39,705 nt of DNA from an uncultured Fibrobacter sp. (GCA_946413655.1 CAMKLO010000032.1:1-39705), one strand, 5' to 3'. Shown: positions 1 to 9,918, counted from the first letter of the stretch. A program made the numbers and translations. Notes: generated by a model from the letters alone, not told the origin.

Positions 1-243
1 ATGACGACAAGCGGAGCGTTTCTGGATCCTTCGGGGTGAACCCCTCAGGATGACGGTCAACGGCCAGACGTTGCATACTACAAGAGCCCATACCCCATAC
101 CTGCCTCCAGGATGACGACGTGCGACGCTCGCCACGGCGTTTTTCTTTCGTCTCTCGTCTGTAGCCCTCTTTGACCACTTGTGCTTTAGCACTTATGTGG
201 TCATGATCCGCGTATGGGGAGAAGGGCGTTCTTTCGTCTAACG
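1..243. repeat. Intergenic repeat cluster at left edge
   Basis: No gene is seen here. Positions 22-57 and 108-119 carry pieces of the GGATCC...CTCAGGATGAC repeat, which recurs inside truB and near 30167. Positions 142-242 form one complete element of the second repeat type. Read on the minus strand it starts one base after the stop codon of the aspartoacylase gene with TTAGACGAAAGAACG, passes through a central hairpin, and ends with ACAGACGAGAGACGAAAGA. The hairpin at 172-203 has arms TGACCAC/GTGGTCA enclosing GTGCT/AGCAC. No T-tract follows it, so a classical terminator is not supported. Confidence 0.7.
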
Positions 244-1152
244 CTACCAGTTTTCCACGGTTTTCAGAGTCAAGCTCATAGCGATGTCTTTTTCGTAATA
301 CGCAGGTTCGTTGATGAAAATCGGATAAACCGAACGGCCATCCGCTTCGCCTTCGAACAAAACATCTTTACCGTCAAACGTACGGAAAAGTTTGTCACCC
401 TTCTTAAGTTCGCTGTAATCGCGACCATCCAAATCCGGGTGGATCATCGCCTGAATTGCGCCCCCGCCCTGCGGTTTCGGGTAACCCAAGTCGCAGAACT
501 GCGTATAGACTTCAACCTGAATCGGTTCACGTTTTTGCAGTTCGCCACGGTTCCATTCGTCCGCCAATTCCAAATAACGTTTCACCAATTTTTCGGAACG
601 TTCAAAAATAGCGGCGTTCAACGTCCCATGCTGTTGCGGCCCGATTTCAATGCATACATCAGCCTTGGCCACCGTGCCAAAATACGGCGAAGCACTACGC
701 TCTTCGGGCTGATAGTAAATCCACGCATCTTCGAACTCCTGCGTCAGCACTGCAGAAGCCTTCATCGTAAACGGATCTCGCGCCGAAAGAATCAAGCAAT
801 AGCCCATATTCGAGCCGGTGTTATGGACGTCCAGAAGCAAGTCCGTTCGTGTATTTTCGCCCTTGGGGCCGTACATCTTATTGAGTTCTCGCGCCCTGCG
901 GAATTCGTACTGCGAAGGCTCCGCAGAAACATCCAAGCAAGTCTGCGAAAACGCACGGTTTAAATCAAAATCGCGATAACGTCGATTGAGGCGCATGGCC
1001 TCTGGATTCGCAAGCACAAGCTCTACATTTGCGCTTTTACAAAGCGATTCATAGCATTCTGGATGAGCCATCCACTTTTGAACGAGGCTCACGCCCGTCC
1101 GTTCGTTGCCGTGAGTTCCACCTGCAACTACTATTGTATTTATCATACTCAT
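244..1152 (-). CDS. Aspartoacylase/AstE-AspA family zinc hydrolase
   Basis: Predicted zinc-dependent deacylase of the succinylglutamate desuccinylase/aspartoacylase family, which hydrolyses N-acyl-aspartate or related N-acyl amino acids in the cytoplasm. The 302-residue length suits the family. The zinc motif GGTHGNE supplies His14 and Glu17, DVHNTG supplies the third ligand His110, and CIEIGPQQHG carries the expected catalytic Glu169. There is no signal peptide. The ATG at 1152 follows a TATAAT box at 1161-1166 by 8 nt, so the leader would be very short; an in-frame ATG two codons later is the alternative. The gene is divergent from the LtaS-like gene at 1285. Family assignment is firm; the acyl substrate is not visible from sequence. 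Confidence 0.88.
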   Translation of the reverse strand: MSMINTIVVAGGTHGNERTGVSLVQKWMAHPECYESLCKSANVELVLANPEAMRLNRRYRDFDLNRAFSQTCLDVSAEPSQYEFRRARELNKMYGPKGENTRTDLLLDVHNTGSNMGYCLILSARDPFTMKASAVLTQEFEDAWIYYQPEERSASPYFGTVAKADVCIEIGPQQHGTLNAAIFERSEKLVKRYLELADEWNRGELQKREPIQVEVYTQFCDLGYPKPQGGGAIQAMIHPDLDGRDYSELKKGDKLFRTFDGKDVLFEGEADGRSVYPIFINEPAYYEKDIAMSLTLKTVENW

Positions 1153-1284
1153 ACATCCATATTATAGAAAATCTAAAGTTCTTCCGTGACGAAACATAGC
1201 CAATACATGCGTATAATCCGCAAAAAACGCCCCTACATCGATTCACCTCCTTTGAACATTGCTTTTTTTTCTATTTTCTCTAAC

Positions 1285-3240
1285 ATGATTCAGAATATTT
1301 TAAATAAAATAAAAGGCTTTTTAGCGCCTTACAAGAACATCGCTTATATTTCACTTGCCGTTTGGTGCACTCATATTATTCTTCGCATATTATTGTTATT
1401 CCGCAACAACCCCTACGGTTTCCCATTCGTTTCAAAACCGGACTGGTATATTTTCCATGCTATCACGTTAGACTTCTTGTGGATTTGCAATTCTCTCGTC
1501 ATCTTCATGATTATCGGCGCCGCCATCCAAGCAGCAAGCAAAAAGCGTGTCACAGCAGCAAAAACTTTGACTACCATATACGCCGTATTCCACTCCATTC
1601 TCTTGATAGCGACCATATTCGACCATGAACTGATGCGATTCCTCGGTTGTCATCTGTCTTTCGGACTCGCGAATACCTACAAGGACGTTTCATCATTCCG
1701 CATGTTCTGGGACTATTCCGCAAACGACAATTCGATTCCATTTATTCAATTTTTCATGTTTGCGCTTGTCATTCCCATAACGTATTTTCTATACAAACTA
1801 TATTTACGTAAATTCACTTCGATAAAAAAGATTTCCATTTTCATGGTCATCTTTTATGTCGTTTCATATTTATTCATAAATGTTATCTGGACAGGACACG
1901 GACGACTCAAAAAATTACGTCCTGTTGTCAGCACCGTTTACCGCGAATTCTTTGAAATCCAAAAGAAAACGGAATTTTCCGACGACGAGCTCTTCGCCTA
2001 CGGAAAAATGTACCAGGAACTTTGGCAACGCCTCGAAGGCGACAGTCTTTGGGAATTTTCTTCTGCAAAAGAAAGTAACGGGCTCCCTCTCTACCGCATT
2101 CCAAAACAGGAACTTTTGCAAAGCGAGCAATTAAAGCAGCAACGATCACTCAAGCCAAACTTCATCTTGATTCTCATGGAATCCGAACGCGGTTTGAACG
2201 TCGGTTGTCTCAATCCGAATTTAAAGCCATCGCCCACGCCGTTCATCGATTCCATTGCGGCCCATTCGCGCCTTTGGGAACGCATGCACACAAGCGGGCT
2301 ACCGACAACGGGAGGCGTTCTTACGACACACCTCGGCATCTCTGACCATTCCACACTTTCGGCGGCGACAGATCTCGTACAACAGAATCTTCCCAGTTTT
2401 GCATTGACGCTCACGGATTCCGGATACACCACGCATTACATGTCGGCAGCGGACCCGGCTTGGGACAATCTCGGCGTATGGATGTCCAAATGGTACACCG
2501 CACAACATTACGACCGCAGTCGCGAAGACGATTCCACATTCTTTGACCACGCCATCAGTTTCATCAGGGACACGCTCGGCACGCAAGAGAAGCCGTTCCT
2601 CGCAACGCTCATGACGCGTTCAAACCATTACCCGTTCAACTTCGCCGCAGGCATGACCGAAGAACAAAAGCAAAAGCCGCTAACGGAACGCATCAACTAT
2701 ACCATGGCTTACGCGGACAGACAAGTTGCAAGGCTGATTCACGCCATAGAAAACAAGGAATGGTATCAAAACACATACGTCATCATCATGGCGGATCACG
2801 GGTTCCCGCTTGGAGAAAACGGTTCATCGACAATGACAGGCTACGCATTTTCGAACGCCACTTGGATTCCGTTCCTCATCCACGGTAAAGGCATCGAACC
2901 TGCACGCGACACGGCGACCGCATCGCAAATGGATATCGCGCCCACGATTCTTGAACTCGCCGGTTTCGCAGTCCCGAACATTTTCATGGGTCACAATCTT
3001 TTGAGAGGACACGGCGAAGGCTATTCGCTAGGAGCTTACACGGGAGTCAAAGCCATTGGTCTCGACGGTTACCGTCTCATTTCAAAGCCTTCCACAGAAG
3101 AAAAATGGCTGTTCGCCGAGGGCGATACGCGCCAAGACAACGAAGTTTCGAAAGAGCACGAAGACGTAGCCAAGCGCCTCCAAGGGAAACTGGACTCGCT
3201 CATAAAACTTGCCGACTATTCGTTGGAGAAAGGGCTTTAG
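1285..3240 (+). CDS. LtaS-like membrane phosphotransferase (sulfatase fold), copy 1
   Basis: About five N-terminal membrane helices precede a large extracytoplasmic domain of the alkaline-phosphatase/sulfatase superfamily. LtaS and related enzymes move phosphoglycerol or phosphoethanolamine from a phospholipid onto a glycan or lipid. Metal and nucleophile motifs are intact: Glu299 in LMESE, Thr341 in GLPTTGG (candidate nucleophile), His in NHYPF, and Asp504-His505 in MADHG. The ATG at 1285 (MIQNILNKIKG) was chosen because it gives a normal LtaS N-terminus; the open frame extends to a GTG at 1186 with no clear ribosome site. Its TAG stop overlaps the TAA stop of the convergent copy 2. The acceptor is unknown, and a true lipoteichoic acid role is unlikely in a diderm. 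Confidence 0.85.
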   Translation: MIQNILNKIKGFLAPYKNIAYISLAVWCTHIILRILLLFRNNPYGFPFVSKPDWYIFHAITLDFLWICNSLVIFMIIGAAIQAASKKRVTAAKTLTTIYAVFHSILLIATIFDHELMRFLGCHLSFGLANTYKDVSSFRMFWDYSANDNSIPFIQFFMFALVIPITYFLYKLYLRKFTSIKKISIFMVIFYVVSYLFINVIWTGHGRLKKLRPVVSTVYREFFEIQKKTEFSDDELFAYGKMYQELWQRLEGDSLWEFSSAKESNGLPLYRIPKQELLQSEQLKQQRSLKPNFILILMESERGLNVGCLNPNLKPSPTPFIDSIAAHSRLWERMHTSGLPTTGGVLTTHLGISDHSTLSAATDLVQQNLPSFALTLTDSGYTTHYMSAADPAWDNLGVWMSKWYTAQHYDRSREDDSTFFDHAISFIRDTLGTQEKPFLATLMTRSNHYPFNFAAGMTEEQKQKPLTERINYTMAYADRQVARLIHAIENKEWYQNTYVIIMADHGFPLGENGSSTMTGYAFSNATWIPFLIHGKGIEPARDTATASQMDIAPTILELAGFAVPNIFMGHNLLRGHGEGYSLGAYTGVKAIGLDGYRLISKPSTEEKWLFAEGDTRQDNEVSKEHEDVAKRLQGKLDSLIKLADYSLEKGL

Positions 3241-5162
3241 GGCATTAACAGATTGCTATAGACAACGTATCGCCAAGCAATGGCGGCGGCTTGCATAGTG
3301 CGGCCAATTTCCGATTTTTTCGCAGCATCCATTACAAAAGGCATTCCGGCTTCATACCCCGCCACAAGCGAGGACGTATCCCATGTGGGCTTTAGATAGC
3401 TCTTGAAAACCATCACGGAATCCGAGACCGTACATTGCGGGAGCAAATACGTGAGCGAATCTTGCCTCATGGCCATATCGCCAAAGCGGAACGAAAACAC
3501 CGGCGGATAAGCATTTTCCGCAGGCTTACCCTTCCCCAACAAGTCAACTCCCATAAAATGATTGGACGCTTCGATATCCAAGTATCCAAGCAGCGACGGA
3601 GCAATATCCGCCTGCGAAACGGGATTTTCAATCACGGCAGGTTCAATTCCCGGCCCGTTAAAAATCAAGGTAACCCACGTAAAACCGTCAAAAATTTGGC
3701 CGAGTTTTTCCGTCAAAAGTGACTGTTTGCCATTCAAAAGCGAATGGTCTCCCGTGAGAACAAACAACGTATTTTTAGCACGAGTTCCTTTTTCAACTTC
3801 ATCCAAAATAATCCCAAGAGAACTGTCCATATAGGCGGTAGCCTTCAAATAAGCTTCGTCAAGGTCTTCCGGTTTCGGCCCCATATCGGGCGGCAAGTCA
3901 AACGTCGTATGCATGCTGCGACTCATCCAATGGAAAAACAGAGGCTTATCGGCCGGTCGCTCGCGATACAGTTCGACAAAGCGCTTGGCAAGCGCCACAT
4001 CGTTTTCGTTTTCAGGTTTGTACTCATAGAACTCGAACCATTTCTGGAACCAAATCAGGCTATTATCAAAATTCGGTTCAGAACCAATCAAGACTTCTGT
4101 GTAATATCCCGCTTCGGCAAGGATTTCTGAAATCGAACGCATTTTTGTATTCGGATAACTGTTCAAGAAAATTCCCTGCGGAAAACTATAAACGCCCTGC
4201 ATAATACCTAGAAGCCCTTCAATCGACGGGAATCCGACGCTATGGGTATTCGGGTAATACACGCCGCCATTCGCGAGCCTGCACAAATTACGGAACCGCT
4301 TGCAGCTCTCTTCGATTCGCATGTCGAGCGCCCAACCGCGAAGGCTTTCAATCGTCAAGACGATAATGTCCGGGCGTTCATCCATCGGTTTCGCCTTAAA
4401 AGCCTCCATCGAAGCTTTTTCGTTTTTCGCCTCTTTCCAGAACGGATATTTCTGGTCGGGGTTTCCGCCCAGAGCAATGATGCCCTCGCGGTAATGCTCT
4501 CCGGGATCGCTCATTTCAAACGTTTCAAAAACATTCTCTACAAGCGTGTAAACCACGGGGCGAATGCGGTCCCAACGCCTGCTAGAGGGATTGAACCACA
4601 AATGCGACGTGCAGCCCACCACGGCAAGCACGAAAATCAAAGCGACCGCCCCAGCAGACTTTTTATCAAACGGAACTTGCGAAGCTTTCGCCAAATCGTT
4701 TTTCTTCACATAGAAAATCAACGCGGCCATAAAGCCTACTACAATCAGGGCGGACAAAATAAAATGGAACGCGCTGCCTGCAAAAATCGTCGATACAAGC
4801 CCCGTATCCGTAAACGCGAAAATATACGTCCTTATATACGAAAGCGTAAGCCGCTGGCTAATCCAACGCATGATTTCGTCATTCGTCGCACTTAACGCGA
4901 GGTAAGCAAACGCAAACACCAGCGAAACAATCTTGACGACCATATATCCCTTGCCCCGCACAAGCTTCGAGACGCCCCAGAACACCAAGGCAACCGCCAT
5001 GACAAGGCCTATTTCGGAATACAATGCGTACCAAATAAAACGATTGAAATTCGAAACAAGCGGCCCTCCCATGGGAGTATCCATCATGTAGAGAGCACAC
5101 AATTGGGCAAAACGCCCTAACGCAAGAATGAGCGCAAAGAAGAACCAATAGTAACGAAGCAT
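3237..5162 (-). CDS. LtaS-like membrane phosphotransferase, copy 2 (Ser nucleophile)
   Basis: A 641-residue paralogue of copies 1 and 3, with N-terminal membrane helices and an LtaS-like periplasmic domain. Glu272 (TIESLRGW), His in SRSMHTT, and Asp472-His473 (TGDHS) match the metal centre. At the nucleophile site the motif is GFPSIEG, so the residue is Ser313 where the other two copies have Thr. Ser is a legitimate nucleophile elsewhere in the alkaline-phosphatase superfamily, so activity is still plausible. The ATG at 5162 (MLRYYWFF) is preferred over the in-frame TTG at 5192 because it has AGAG upstream and starts 11 bp after the RND gene stops. It is last in a minus-strand operon: copy 3, RND transporter, copy 2. 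Confidence 0.85.
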   Translation of the reverse strand: MLRYYWFFFALILALGRFAQLCALYMMDTPMGGPLVSNFNRFIWYALYSEIGLVMAVALVFWGVSKLVRGKGYMVVKIVSLVFAFAYLALSATNDEIMRWISQRLTLSYIRTYIFAFTDTGLVSTIFAGSAFHFILSALIVVGFMAALIFYVKKNDLAKASQVPFDKKSAGAVALIFVLAVVGCTSHLWFNPSSRRWDRIRPVVYTLVENVFETFEMSDPGEHYREGIIALGGNPDQKYPFWKEAKNEKASMEAFKAKPMDERPDIIVLTIESLRGWALDMRIEESCKRFRNLCRLANGGVYYPNTHSVGFPSIEGLLGIMQGVYSFPQGIFLNSYPNTKMRSISEILAEAGYYTEVLIGSEPNFDNSLIWFQKWFEFYEYKPENENDVALAKRFVELYRERPADKPLFFHWMSRSMHTTFDLPPDMGPKPEDLDEAYLKATAYMDSSLGIILDEVEKGTRAKNTLFVLTGDHSLLNGKQSLLTEKLGQIFDGFTWVTLIFNGPGIEPAVIENPVSQADIAPSLLGYLDIEASNHFMGVDLLGKGKPAENAYPPVFSFRFGDMAMRQDSLTYLLPQCTVSDSVMVFKSYLKPTWDTSSLVAGYEAGMPFVMDAAKKSEIGRTMQAAAIAWRYVVYSNLLMP

Positions 5163-5173
5163 AATTATCTCTA

Positions 5174-7783
5174 TTACTTTTTCTTGAGCCAACTACCGCA
5201 AAGGTACATACTGAATATGACACTCGTGATAAGGAACATGGCAATGCTGATGCATGCAAGGTCGCCAATGCCCTTCAATCCGCGATGCGTCGTGAAAAGG
5301 AATCCGACAAAGCCAGCAATCGTCGTCGTGGAGCTAGCCATCACATTGCGGCCCGTCGTATCGAACAGTTGACGCAGCGACATACCTTTATTGGAGGGAG
5401 ATGTCCAGGAAGTGATGAAATGGATTGTCGAATCGATACCAATACCAAGCGCCATCGGAATCACAATCACATTGTAAATACTGATTTTTCCGAATTCAAA
5501 GAAATACGTTAAGCATCCAAGAAGCCCAAGCGTAAGGAGCGTACCCATGCCAAACGAGATACAGCCCGCCAAGAAATATTTCGGCTTGCGGAACGAAACG
5601 ACAAGCGTACCGAAAATGACGAGAATAATGACTAGAGCAAGTCTAAAGCTATCCTGCTTCACGGATTCTATCACATCGGACAAGATAAACTGCGAAGAGA
5701 ACGTCCGCAATTCCTCGCCATCGAAATTCCAGTGGGCATAACGTTCCTGGAAACGGTGCAACGCCTTGGCATCCCAACTCGGGAAGTCGCCGTAAATAAA
5801 GCCAATCTTTCCGTAACTTCCGTCTTTTTCACGAAGCAAGTCGAGAGTCCAGGCAGGAACATCTTCTGCGGTAAACGTTTTTTCGACTTGAGCCAGCTTG
5901 CGGAGCGTCGCCACATTCACGGAATCTTCGCCTTCAGAGCGGTCAAAAACGCGGGCTTCCACTAAATCGCGAATTTCTTCAATCACTTCAAGGCGCTTTT
6001 CCTGCGAATCCGCCGGCGGAACAAAGCTCTTCAGCGTAAGGAAACTTCCCAGTGTAGAATCATGTTCTACATGCAAGCGCACCATCAATGTATCATACAA
6101 CTTATCCAATTGCTCAGGCTTGCTACCCATAACGGCAGCAGGAGTCGATGTCACCGCCTTATTGGTCGCACGCGTCACCTTAGTCGAAATGCCACGCGGT
6201 TTCACCACTTTAGCGGATTGAACTCTGCGCAAGTTCTTCAAATTGTGTTCAAAATCAACATCTTGGACATAATAGAGCGACACTGCACCCAAAATAAAAC
6301 CGATGCAAGCCAACACCTTGAAAAATTTCGTGATTTTCGCATCATCCCAGGAATCCGGCAACAAGCTATTTTGCGGGGCCGCCGGGATACCGCCCATGCA
6401 CTTGATAAACACCGGAAGCACAAGCACCGACGTCAGCATACTGAAAATCACGCCCATCGAGGCGACAACGCCGAACTCATAAAAGCCTCTGAAATGAGCC
6501 GCAAGCAAAGTGAGGAATGCAGCCACCGTCGTAAAACTCGCCAGAATAAACGGTTTGAGCATTCTGCGTTGGGCCGCTTCAAGAACTTCTTCCAACGAGG
6601 CATACTGACGCATCATCTTCTGCGACGTTCCCAGAATATGGATGGAATAGTCGATACCGATACCGAGAATAATGGACGCCACGAAAACCGTGAACGGATT
6701 CAGCTTGCCGTAGAACAGTGCCGTAAACGCAAGCGTCGGAATGCAAGCGTAAAGCACGGAGAGCGTCACGAGAATCGGACCTTTCACACTTCTAAAGAAG
6801 AACATCGTAAGGAAAATAATCAGGACAAGGCTTATGCCGAAGGAGAATATGGAATCGTTCGCCACTTCATCCACTTCCTTGAGGCCTTCATAAGTTCCAT
6901 CCACAGCAAAGCGCATCGGCGAAGAATACGTCTTGCTTCTGAAATGCTGCAACAACGTATCTGTACGGGCAAGAATATGCGTTACAAATTCATAGTCCGT
7001 CGAAGGCTTGATGAGTTTCGCATTGACAATTCCGTTAAAGAGAATCTTTCCGGTACTGTCAGGCTGCGGACTACCTATCAAACGAGACTTCAAACTATCC
7101 GGTATTGTCGATTTCGGATTCCATTCCTCAGCCTCGTCAGCAACTTCAACAGAATCCTTCTTGTCTTTTTTGAAGAAGGAATCAAACGCACCGACAGCTT
7201 CTTCGGGAAGTCCGAGTTCCTGCGGCAAGTTAGCATCAAACCAGACGCGTTCCTTTTTCGGGGCTTTTTCTTGCAAACTATCGCTACCGGGGTCACTCAA
7301 AAGATCCACAACCAGCGGGCCATTTTTGCGTCCCAGTTCCAACTGCAAGTCATCGAGATTATCGCGAATATTTTCCAAGTGCTTTACAGGCAAATACAAC
7401 AACGCATTGTCTTTAAAGAACTGGTTATTGTTATCAACCTGAGTCGAGACAAAATCGCCCTGCCAGTTATTGTGAATATAGGCCGCGATTGAATCCTGCA
7501 ATTCCAAAACAAGATTCATGTCCTCGCTCTGGATGGCAATCGTAAAACGGTCGGTGCTGCCGAATCTCGTAAACGATTCCTGCAAAGCCTTGACGCTCGG
7601 CGTATCCTCCGGCAAAAGATGCGAAAGGTCCGCATCGAGCTTAAGCCCAGGCTTGTAAAGAATCAAGACGGACAGGAGTACTGCCAGCAGCAAATAAAAG
7701 GTAAGCGCCTTATACTGATGCTTACAGATTAAGGGAATGTACCAGTTGGAAAAGCGTTCTACAAGAGTCTTTTTAGTAGTCAT
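5174..7783 (-). CDS. RND superfamily (MMPL/HpnN-like) transporter
   Basis: An 869-residue inner-membrane RND permease of the MMPL/HAE3 type. The family exports lipids and hydrophobic molecules to the outer envelope (HpnN for hopanoids, MmpL for mycobacterial lipids). The layout is duplicated: one N-terminal helix, a periplasmic loop, a helix bundle with GIGIDYSIH (Asp378), a second large loop, and a second bundle with GIGIDSTIH (Asp784). The Asp-bearing motifs fit the proton-relay helix TM4 and its repeat. The ATG at 7783 (MTTKKTLVERF) has GAG six bases upstream; the longer frame begins at an unsupported TTG at 7792. It lies 23 bp after copy 3 and 11 bp before copy 2 of the LtaS-like enzymes, so joint function is likely. 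The substrate is not known. Confidence 0.87.
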   Translation of the reverse strand: MTTKKTLVERFSNWYIPLICKHQYKALTFYLLLAVLLSVLILYKPGLKLDADLSHLLPEDTPSVKALQESFTRFGSTDRFTIAIQSEDMNLVLELQDSIAAYIHNNWQGDFVSTQVDNNNQFFKDNALLYLPVKHLENIRDNLDDLQLELGRKNGPLVVDLLSDPGSDSLQEKAPKKERVWFDANLPQELGLPEEAVGAFDSFFKKDKKDSVEVADEAEEWNPKSTIPDSLKSRLIGSPQPDSTGKILFNGIVNAKLIKPSTDYEFVTHILARTDTLLQHFRSKTYSSPMRFAVDGTYEGLKEVDEVANDSIFSFGISLVLIIFLTMFFFRSVKGPILVTLSVLYACIPTLAFTALFYGKLNPFTVFVASIILGIGIDYSIHILGTSQKMMRQYASLEEVLEAAQRRMLKPFILASFTTVAAFLTLLAAHFRGFYEFGVVASMGVIFSMLTSVLVLPVFIKCMGGIPAAPQNSLLPDSWDDAKITKFFKVLACIGFILGAVSLYYVQDVDFEHNLKNLRRVQSAKVVKPRGISTKVTRATNKAVTSTPAAVMGSKPEQLDKLYDTLMVRLHVEHDSTLGSFLTLKSFVPPADSQEKRLEVIEEIRDLVEARVFDRSEGEDSVNVATLRKLAQVEKTFTAEDVPAWTLDLLREKDGSYGKIGFIYGDFPSWDAKALHRFQERYAHWNFDGEELRTFSSQFILSDVIESVKQDSFRLALVIILVIFGTLVVSFRKPKYFLAGCISFGMGTLLTLGLLGCLTYFFEFGKISIYNVIVIPMALGIGIDSTIHFITSWTSPSNKGMSLRQLFDTTGRNVMASSTTTIAGFVGFLFTTHRGLKGIGDLACISIAMFLITSVIFSMYLCGSWLKKK

Positions 7784-7806
7784 AATTCTCAATATAAAAA
7801 AATATT

Positions 7807-9783
7807 TTATCTAGGTTCCATGTTATCATTCCGAAGAAGCGAGCGCAACACCTTTGACGTAGAAACCGCACGCTTTTTCCAAGTCAACGAAACAGAATCC
7901 TTCACCTCTTTAAAAGAGCCGTCTATATCGCTATAGACTTCTTCGTTATCGAGCCCCCCAGTGAGCACATGATCACGAAATCCCAAAAAATAGGCATTCT
8001 GCGAGAAGAAAAGCGAAGGCTGTTCCGCCGGTCGTTCTTCTGTCAGCAAATCATACCCCCAAAAATGGTTCGGTTCGCGAACCTGGGCAAGGTCCATCAC
8101 CGTAGGGCCCATATCGAGCTGCGACGCAACATCTTCACGGACCGTAAGCCCATTGAACAAATTGCTATCCGGCGAGAAAATCCCCATGAATATTCTCGAA
8201 ACGGAAACGCCCAGCGGCTGCGGCACCGCGTAATCGACGGAATCCACAGGCGTGTCGTGATCGCCAAGAACTACGATAACTGTTCGCTCGAAATCCGGAC
8301 GGGACGAAAGCTTTTCAAAAAAGCGGCCCAGTTGCTGATCCGTATAGCGAATCGCATTGTAATAGCGGGCCATGGCATCGTCCGGCTTCGGCGCAAAATC
8401 ATCAGGATATTCAAAGAACGGAATATGCGACGTGATTGTATTGAACGCAATGAACCAGGAACTATCCGTAGGCAATTTCGGCAAATGCGAAATAACCATG
8501 TCGATACCAACACTGTCAATGATGGTACCGTCAGTCACGTTCTGCGGAAAACTCCAGTTGTTCCCATAAAACCTTTCTACAAAAGGTAACGTATGGTCAA
8601 ATATCGGATTTGAAACGGTAATGTAAAACTTGTGGTAATTCTTTAGATACTCGGGAATTCCCGTGAAATGGTTCGAAGAATAAAAACTCGGCAAGTCGCG
8701 ATTCGGGTGAGACGGGAATCCTAAATAAGTCGCCATCGTCCCGCGAACCGTGGGATATCCCCCACTGTAGCCGTTCTTGAACCAGAGACCGCCACCACCA
8801 TTCATAAACATTTTTCCCGTCGCAAGATTCCACAAGTTCGGAGCAAGAGTCGTATCGCCCTCCAACATGCGGTTAAAAATACGCCCCTTGAAAGACTCGC
8901 CCATGATAAACACGATATTGTAGGGCTGCTTCGCGCGATATTCATGATTGGGAGCCGCGCGGTACACCGGATAATCCTTAACATTCAGGCGACTTGCTAC
9001 CATGTTTTCGGGGAGGAACGATTCCATATCCTTGCGGATTTCGTCCGTAATCTTTTCGTTGTCGTAGAAGAACTCGAACGTTTCCTGCACGGCGATATGC
9101 AAAACCGGAGCCGTCAACGTATATTTGCCCAGAGTCATGCGCAAGTTTATATGTGTATGCGTAATCGGGAGGTAGAGATCCCCGCGAACGCCACAGGCAA
9201 AGAAAATCAAAGGCAGGAGCAAGAACGTGGCGCCCACCGAAATAAACACGACAGGGACTTTCCGGGCAGGCTTTTCAGGCGAAAGGTAGTGCCCCGTAAG
9301 AACGCCCCTGGCCGCCCTCTTTCGCATTGTATAAACGACACAGAACACGATACTCGCAACAACACACGCCAGCGCAAGTGAAATATACAGAATCGTTCCC
9401 TTGAGATCCCCGCCAAGCGTTCCAATAGTCGTCGCATCCGTAATATTCGAAAAATGGAAATACGTCCTCAAAAAAGAAAAAGACAAACGCTGGTGCGAAA
9501 AACGGAACACTTCATAATCGGCAGTCGCCAGAACAAAATAGAATCCAAAAAAGAGGGCCAACGCACGCGGCGCTTTCAAGAACGCAAAGATGGCGGACAC
9601 GAACAAAATCGTACCAACCGCCATGAGAACCTGCCAAAATATTTTCCCTTCGAACAGTTCCGTAAGGGATAACCCAAGCGGATCCGGCAAGTTATAGAAC
9701 AGAAGGAGCATCGCAAACTGGACAAGCAGCGCGACAAGCGTAATTGAAACAAACGGATTTTTAAGTAACTGTTTGATAATCAT
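7807..9783 (-). CDS. LtaS-like membrane phosphotransferase, copy 3
   Basis: First gene of the minus-strand operon with the RND transporter and copy 2. It has 658 residues: N-terminal membrane helices, then a sulfatase-fold domain with Glu296 (IMGESFKG), Thr345 as candidate nucleophile (GYPTVRG), His in ITSHIPFF, and Asp508-His509 (LGDHD). All catalytic positions of the LtaS family are present. The ATG at 9783 (MIIKQLLKNP) was taken rather than the in-frame TTG at 9831; AGGTGG lies directly upstream, unusually close. The three copies share topology and motifs but diverge strongly between motifs, suggesting different donors or acceptors rather than recent duplication. Confidence 0.85.
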   Translation of the reverse strand: MIIKQLLKNPFVSITLVALLVQFAMLLLFYNLPDPLGLSLTELFEGKIFWQVLMAVGTILFVSAIFAFLKAPRALALFFGFYFVLATADYEVFRFSHQRLSFSFLRTYFHFSNITDATTIGTLGGDLKGTILYISLALACVVASIVFCVVYTMRKRAARGVLTGHYLSPEKPARKVPVVFISVGATFLLLPLIFFACGVRGDLYLPITHTHINLRMTLGKYTLTAPVLHIAVQETFEFFYDNEKITDEIRKDMESFLPENMVASRLNVKDYPVYRAAPNHEYRAKQPYNIVFIMGESFKGRIFNRMLEGDTTLAPNLWNLATGKMFMNGGGGLWFKNGYSGGYPTVRGTMATYLGFPSHPNRDLPSFYSSNHFTGIPEYLKNYHKFYITVSNPIFDHTLPFVERFYGNNWSFPQNVTDGTIIDSVGIDMVISHLPKLPTDSSWFIAFNTITSHIPFFEYPDDFAPKPDDAMARYYNAIRYTDQQLGRFFEKLSSRPDFERTVIVVLGDHDTPVDSVDYAVPQPLGVSVSRIFMGIFSPDSNLFNGLTVREDVASQLDMGPTVMDLAQVREPNHFWGYDLLTEERPAEQPSLFFSQNAYFLGFRDHVLTGGLDNEEVYSDIDGSFKEVKDSVSLTWKKRAVSTSKVLRSLLRNDNMEPR

Positions 9784-9882
9784 CCACCTAATAAGATTGA
9801 ACGGCGTAAAAAATAACAAAAAAGAAACCAATCAACATAAGCAAAACGACAAACAGAATAAAACCGCAGATAAAAGGTCTCG

Positions 9883-9911
9883 TTGTTCATTTGAGCACTT
9901 TTTACTATATT
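9883..9911 (+). promoter_or_regulatory. Promoter of the SNF2 gene, probably leaderless
   Basis: TTGTTC (9883-9888), a 17-bp spacer and TATATT (9906-9911) make a good sigma70-type match; extended as TATATTTG it also fits the TAnnTTTG box of Bacteroidetes. The expected start of transcription, about 7 nt downstream, coincides with the ATG at 9919. No Shine-Dalgarno sequence precedes that ATG. Confidence 0.55.
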
Positions 9912-9918
9912 TGGACTC

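Noticed and set aside
1186..1284. N-terminal extension of LtaS-like copy 1 from a GTG
   Set aside because: No ribosome site, and the extension is not like an LtaS N-terminus; kept only as an alternative.
6062..7492. 476-codon plus-strand open frame
   Set aside because: Antisense shadow of the RND transporter; composition is rich in Arg and His and no domain is visible.
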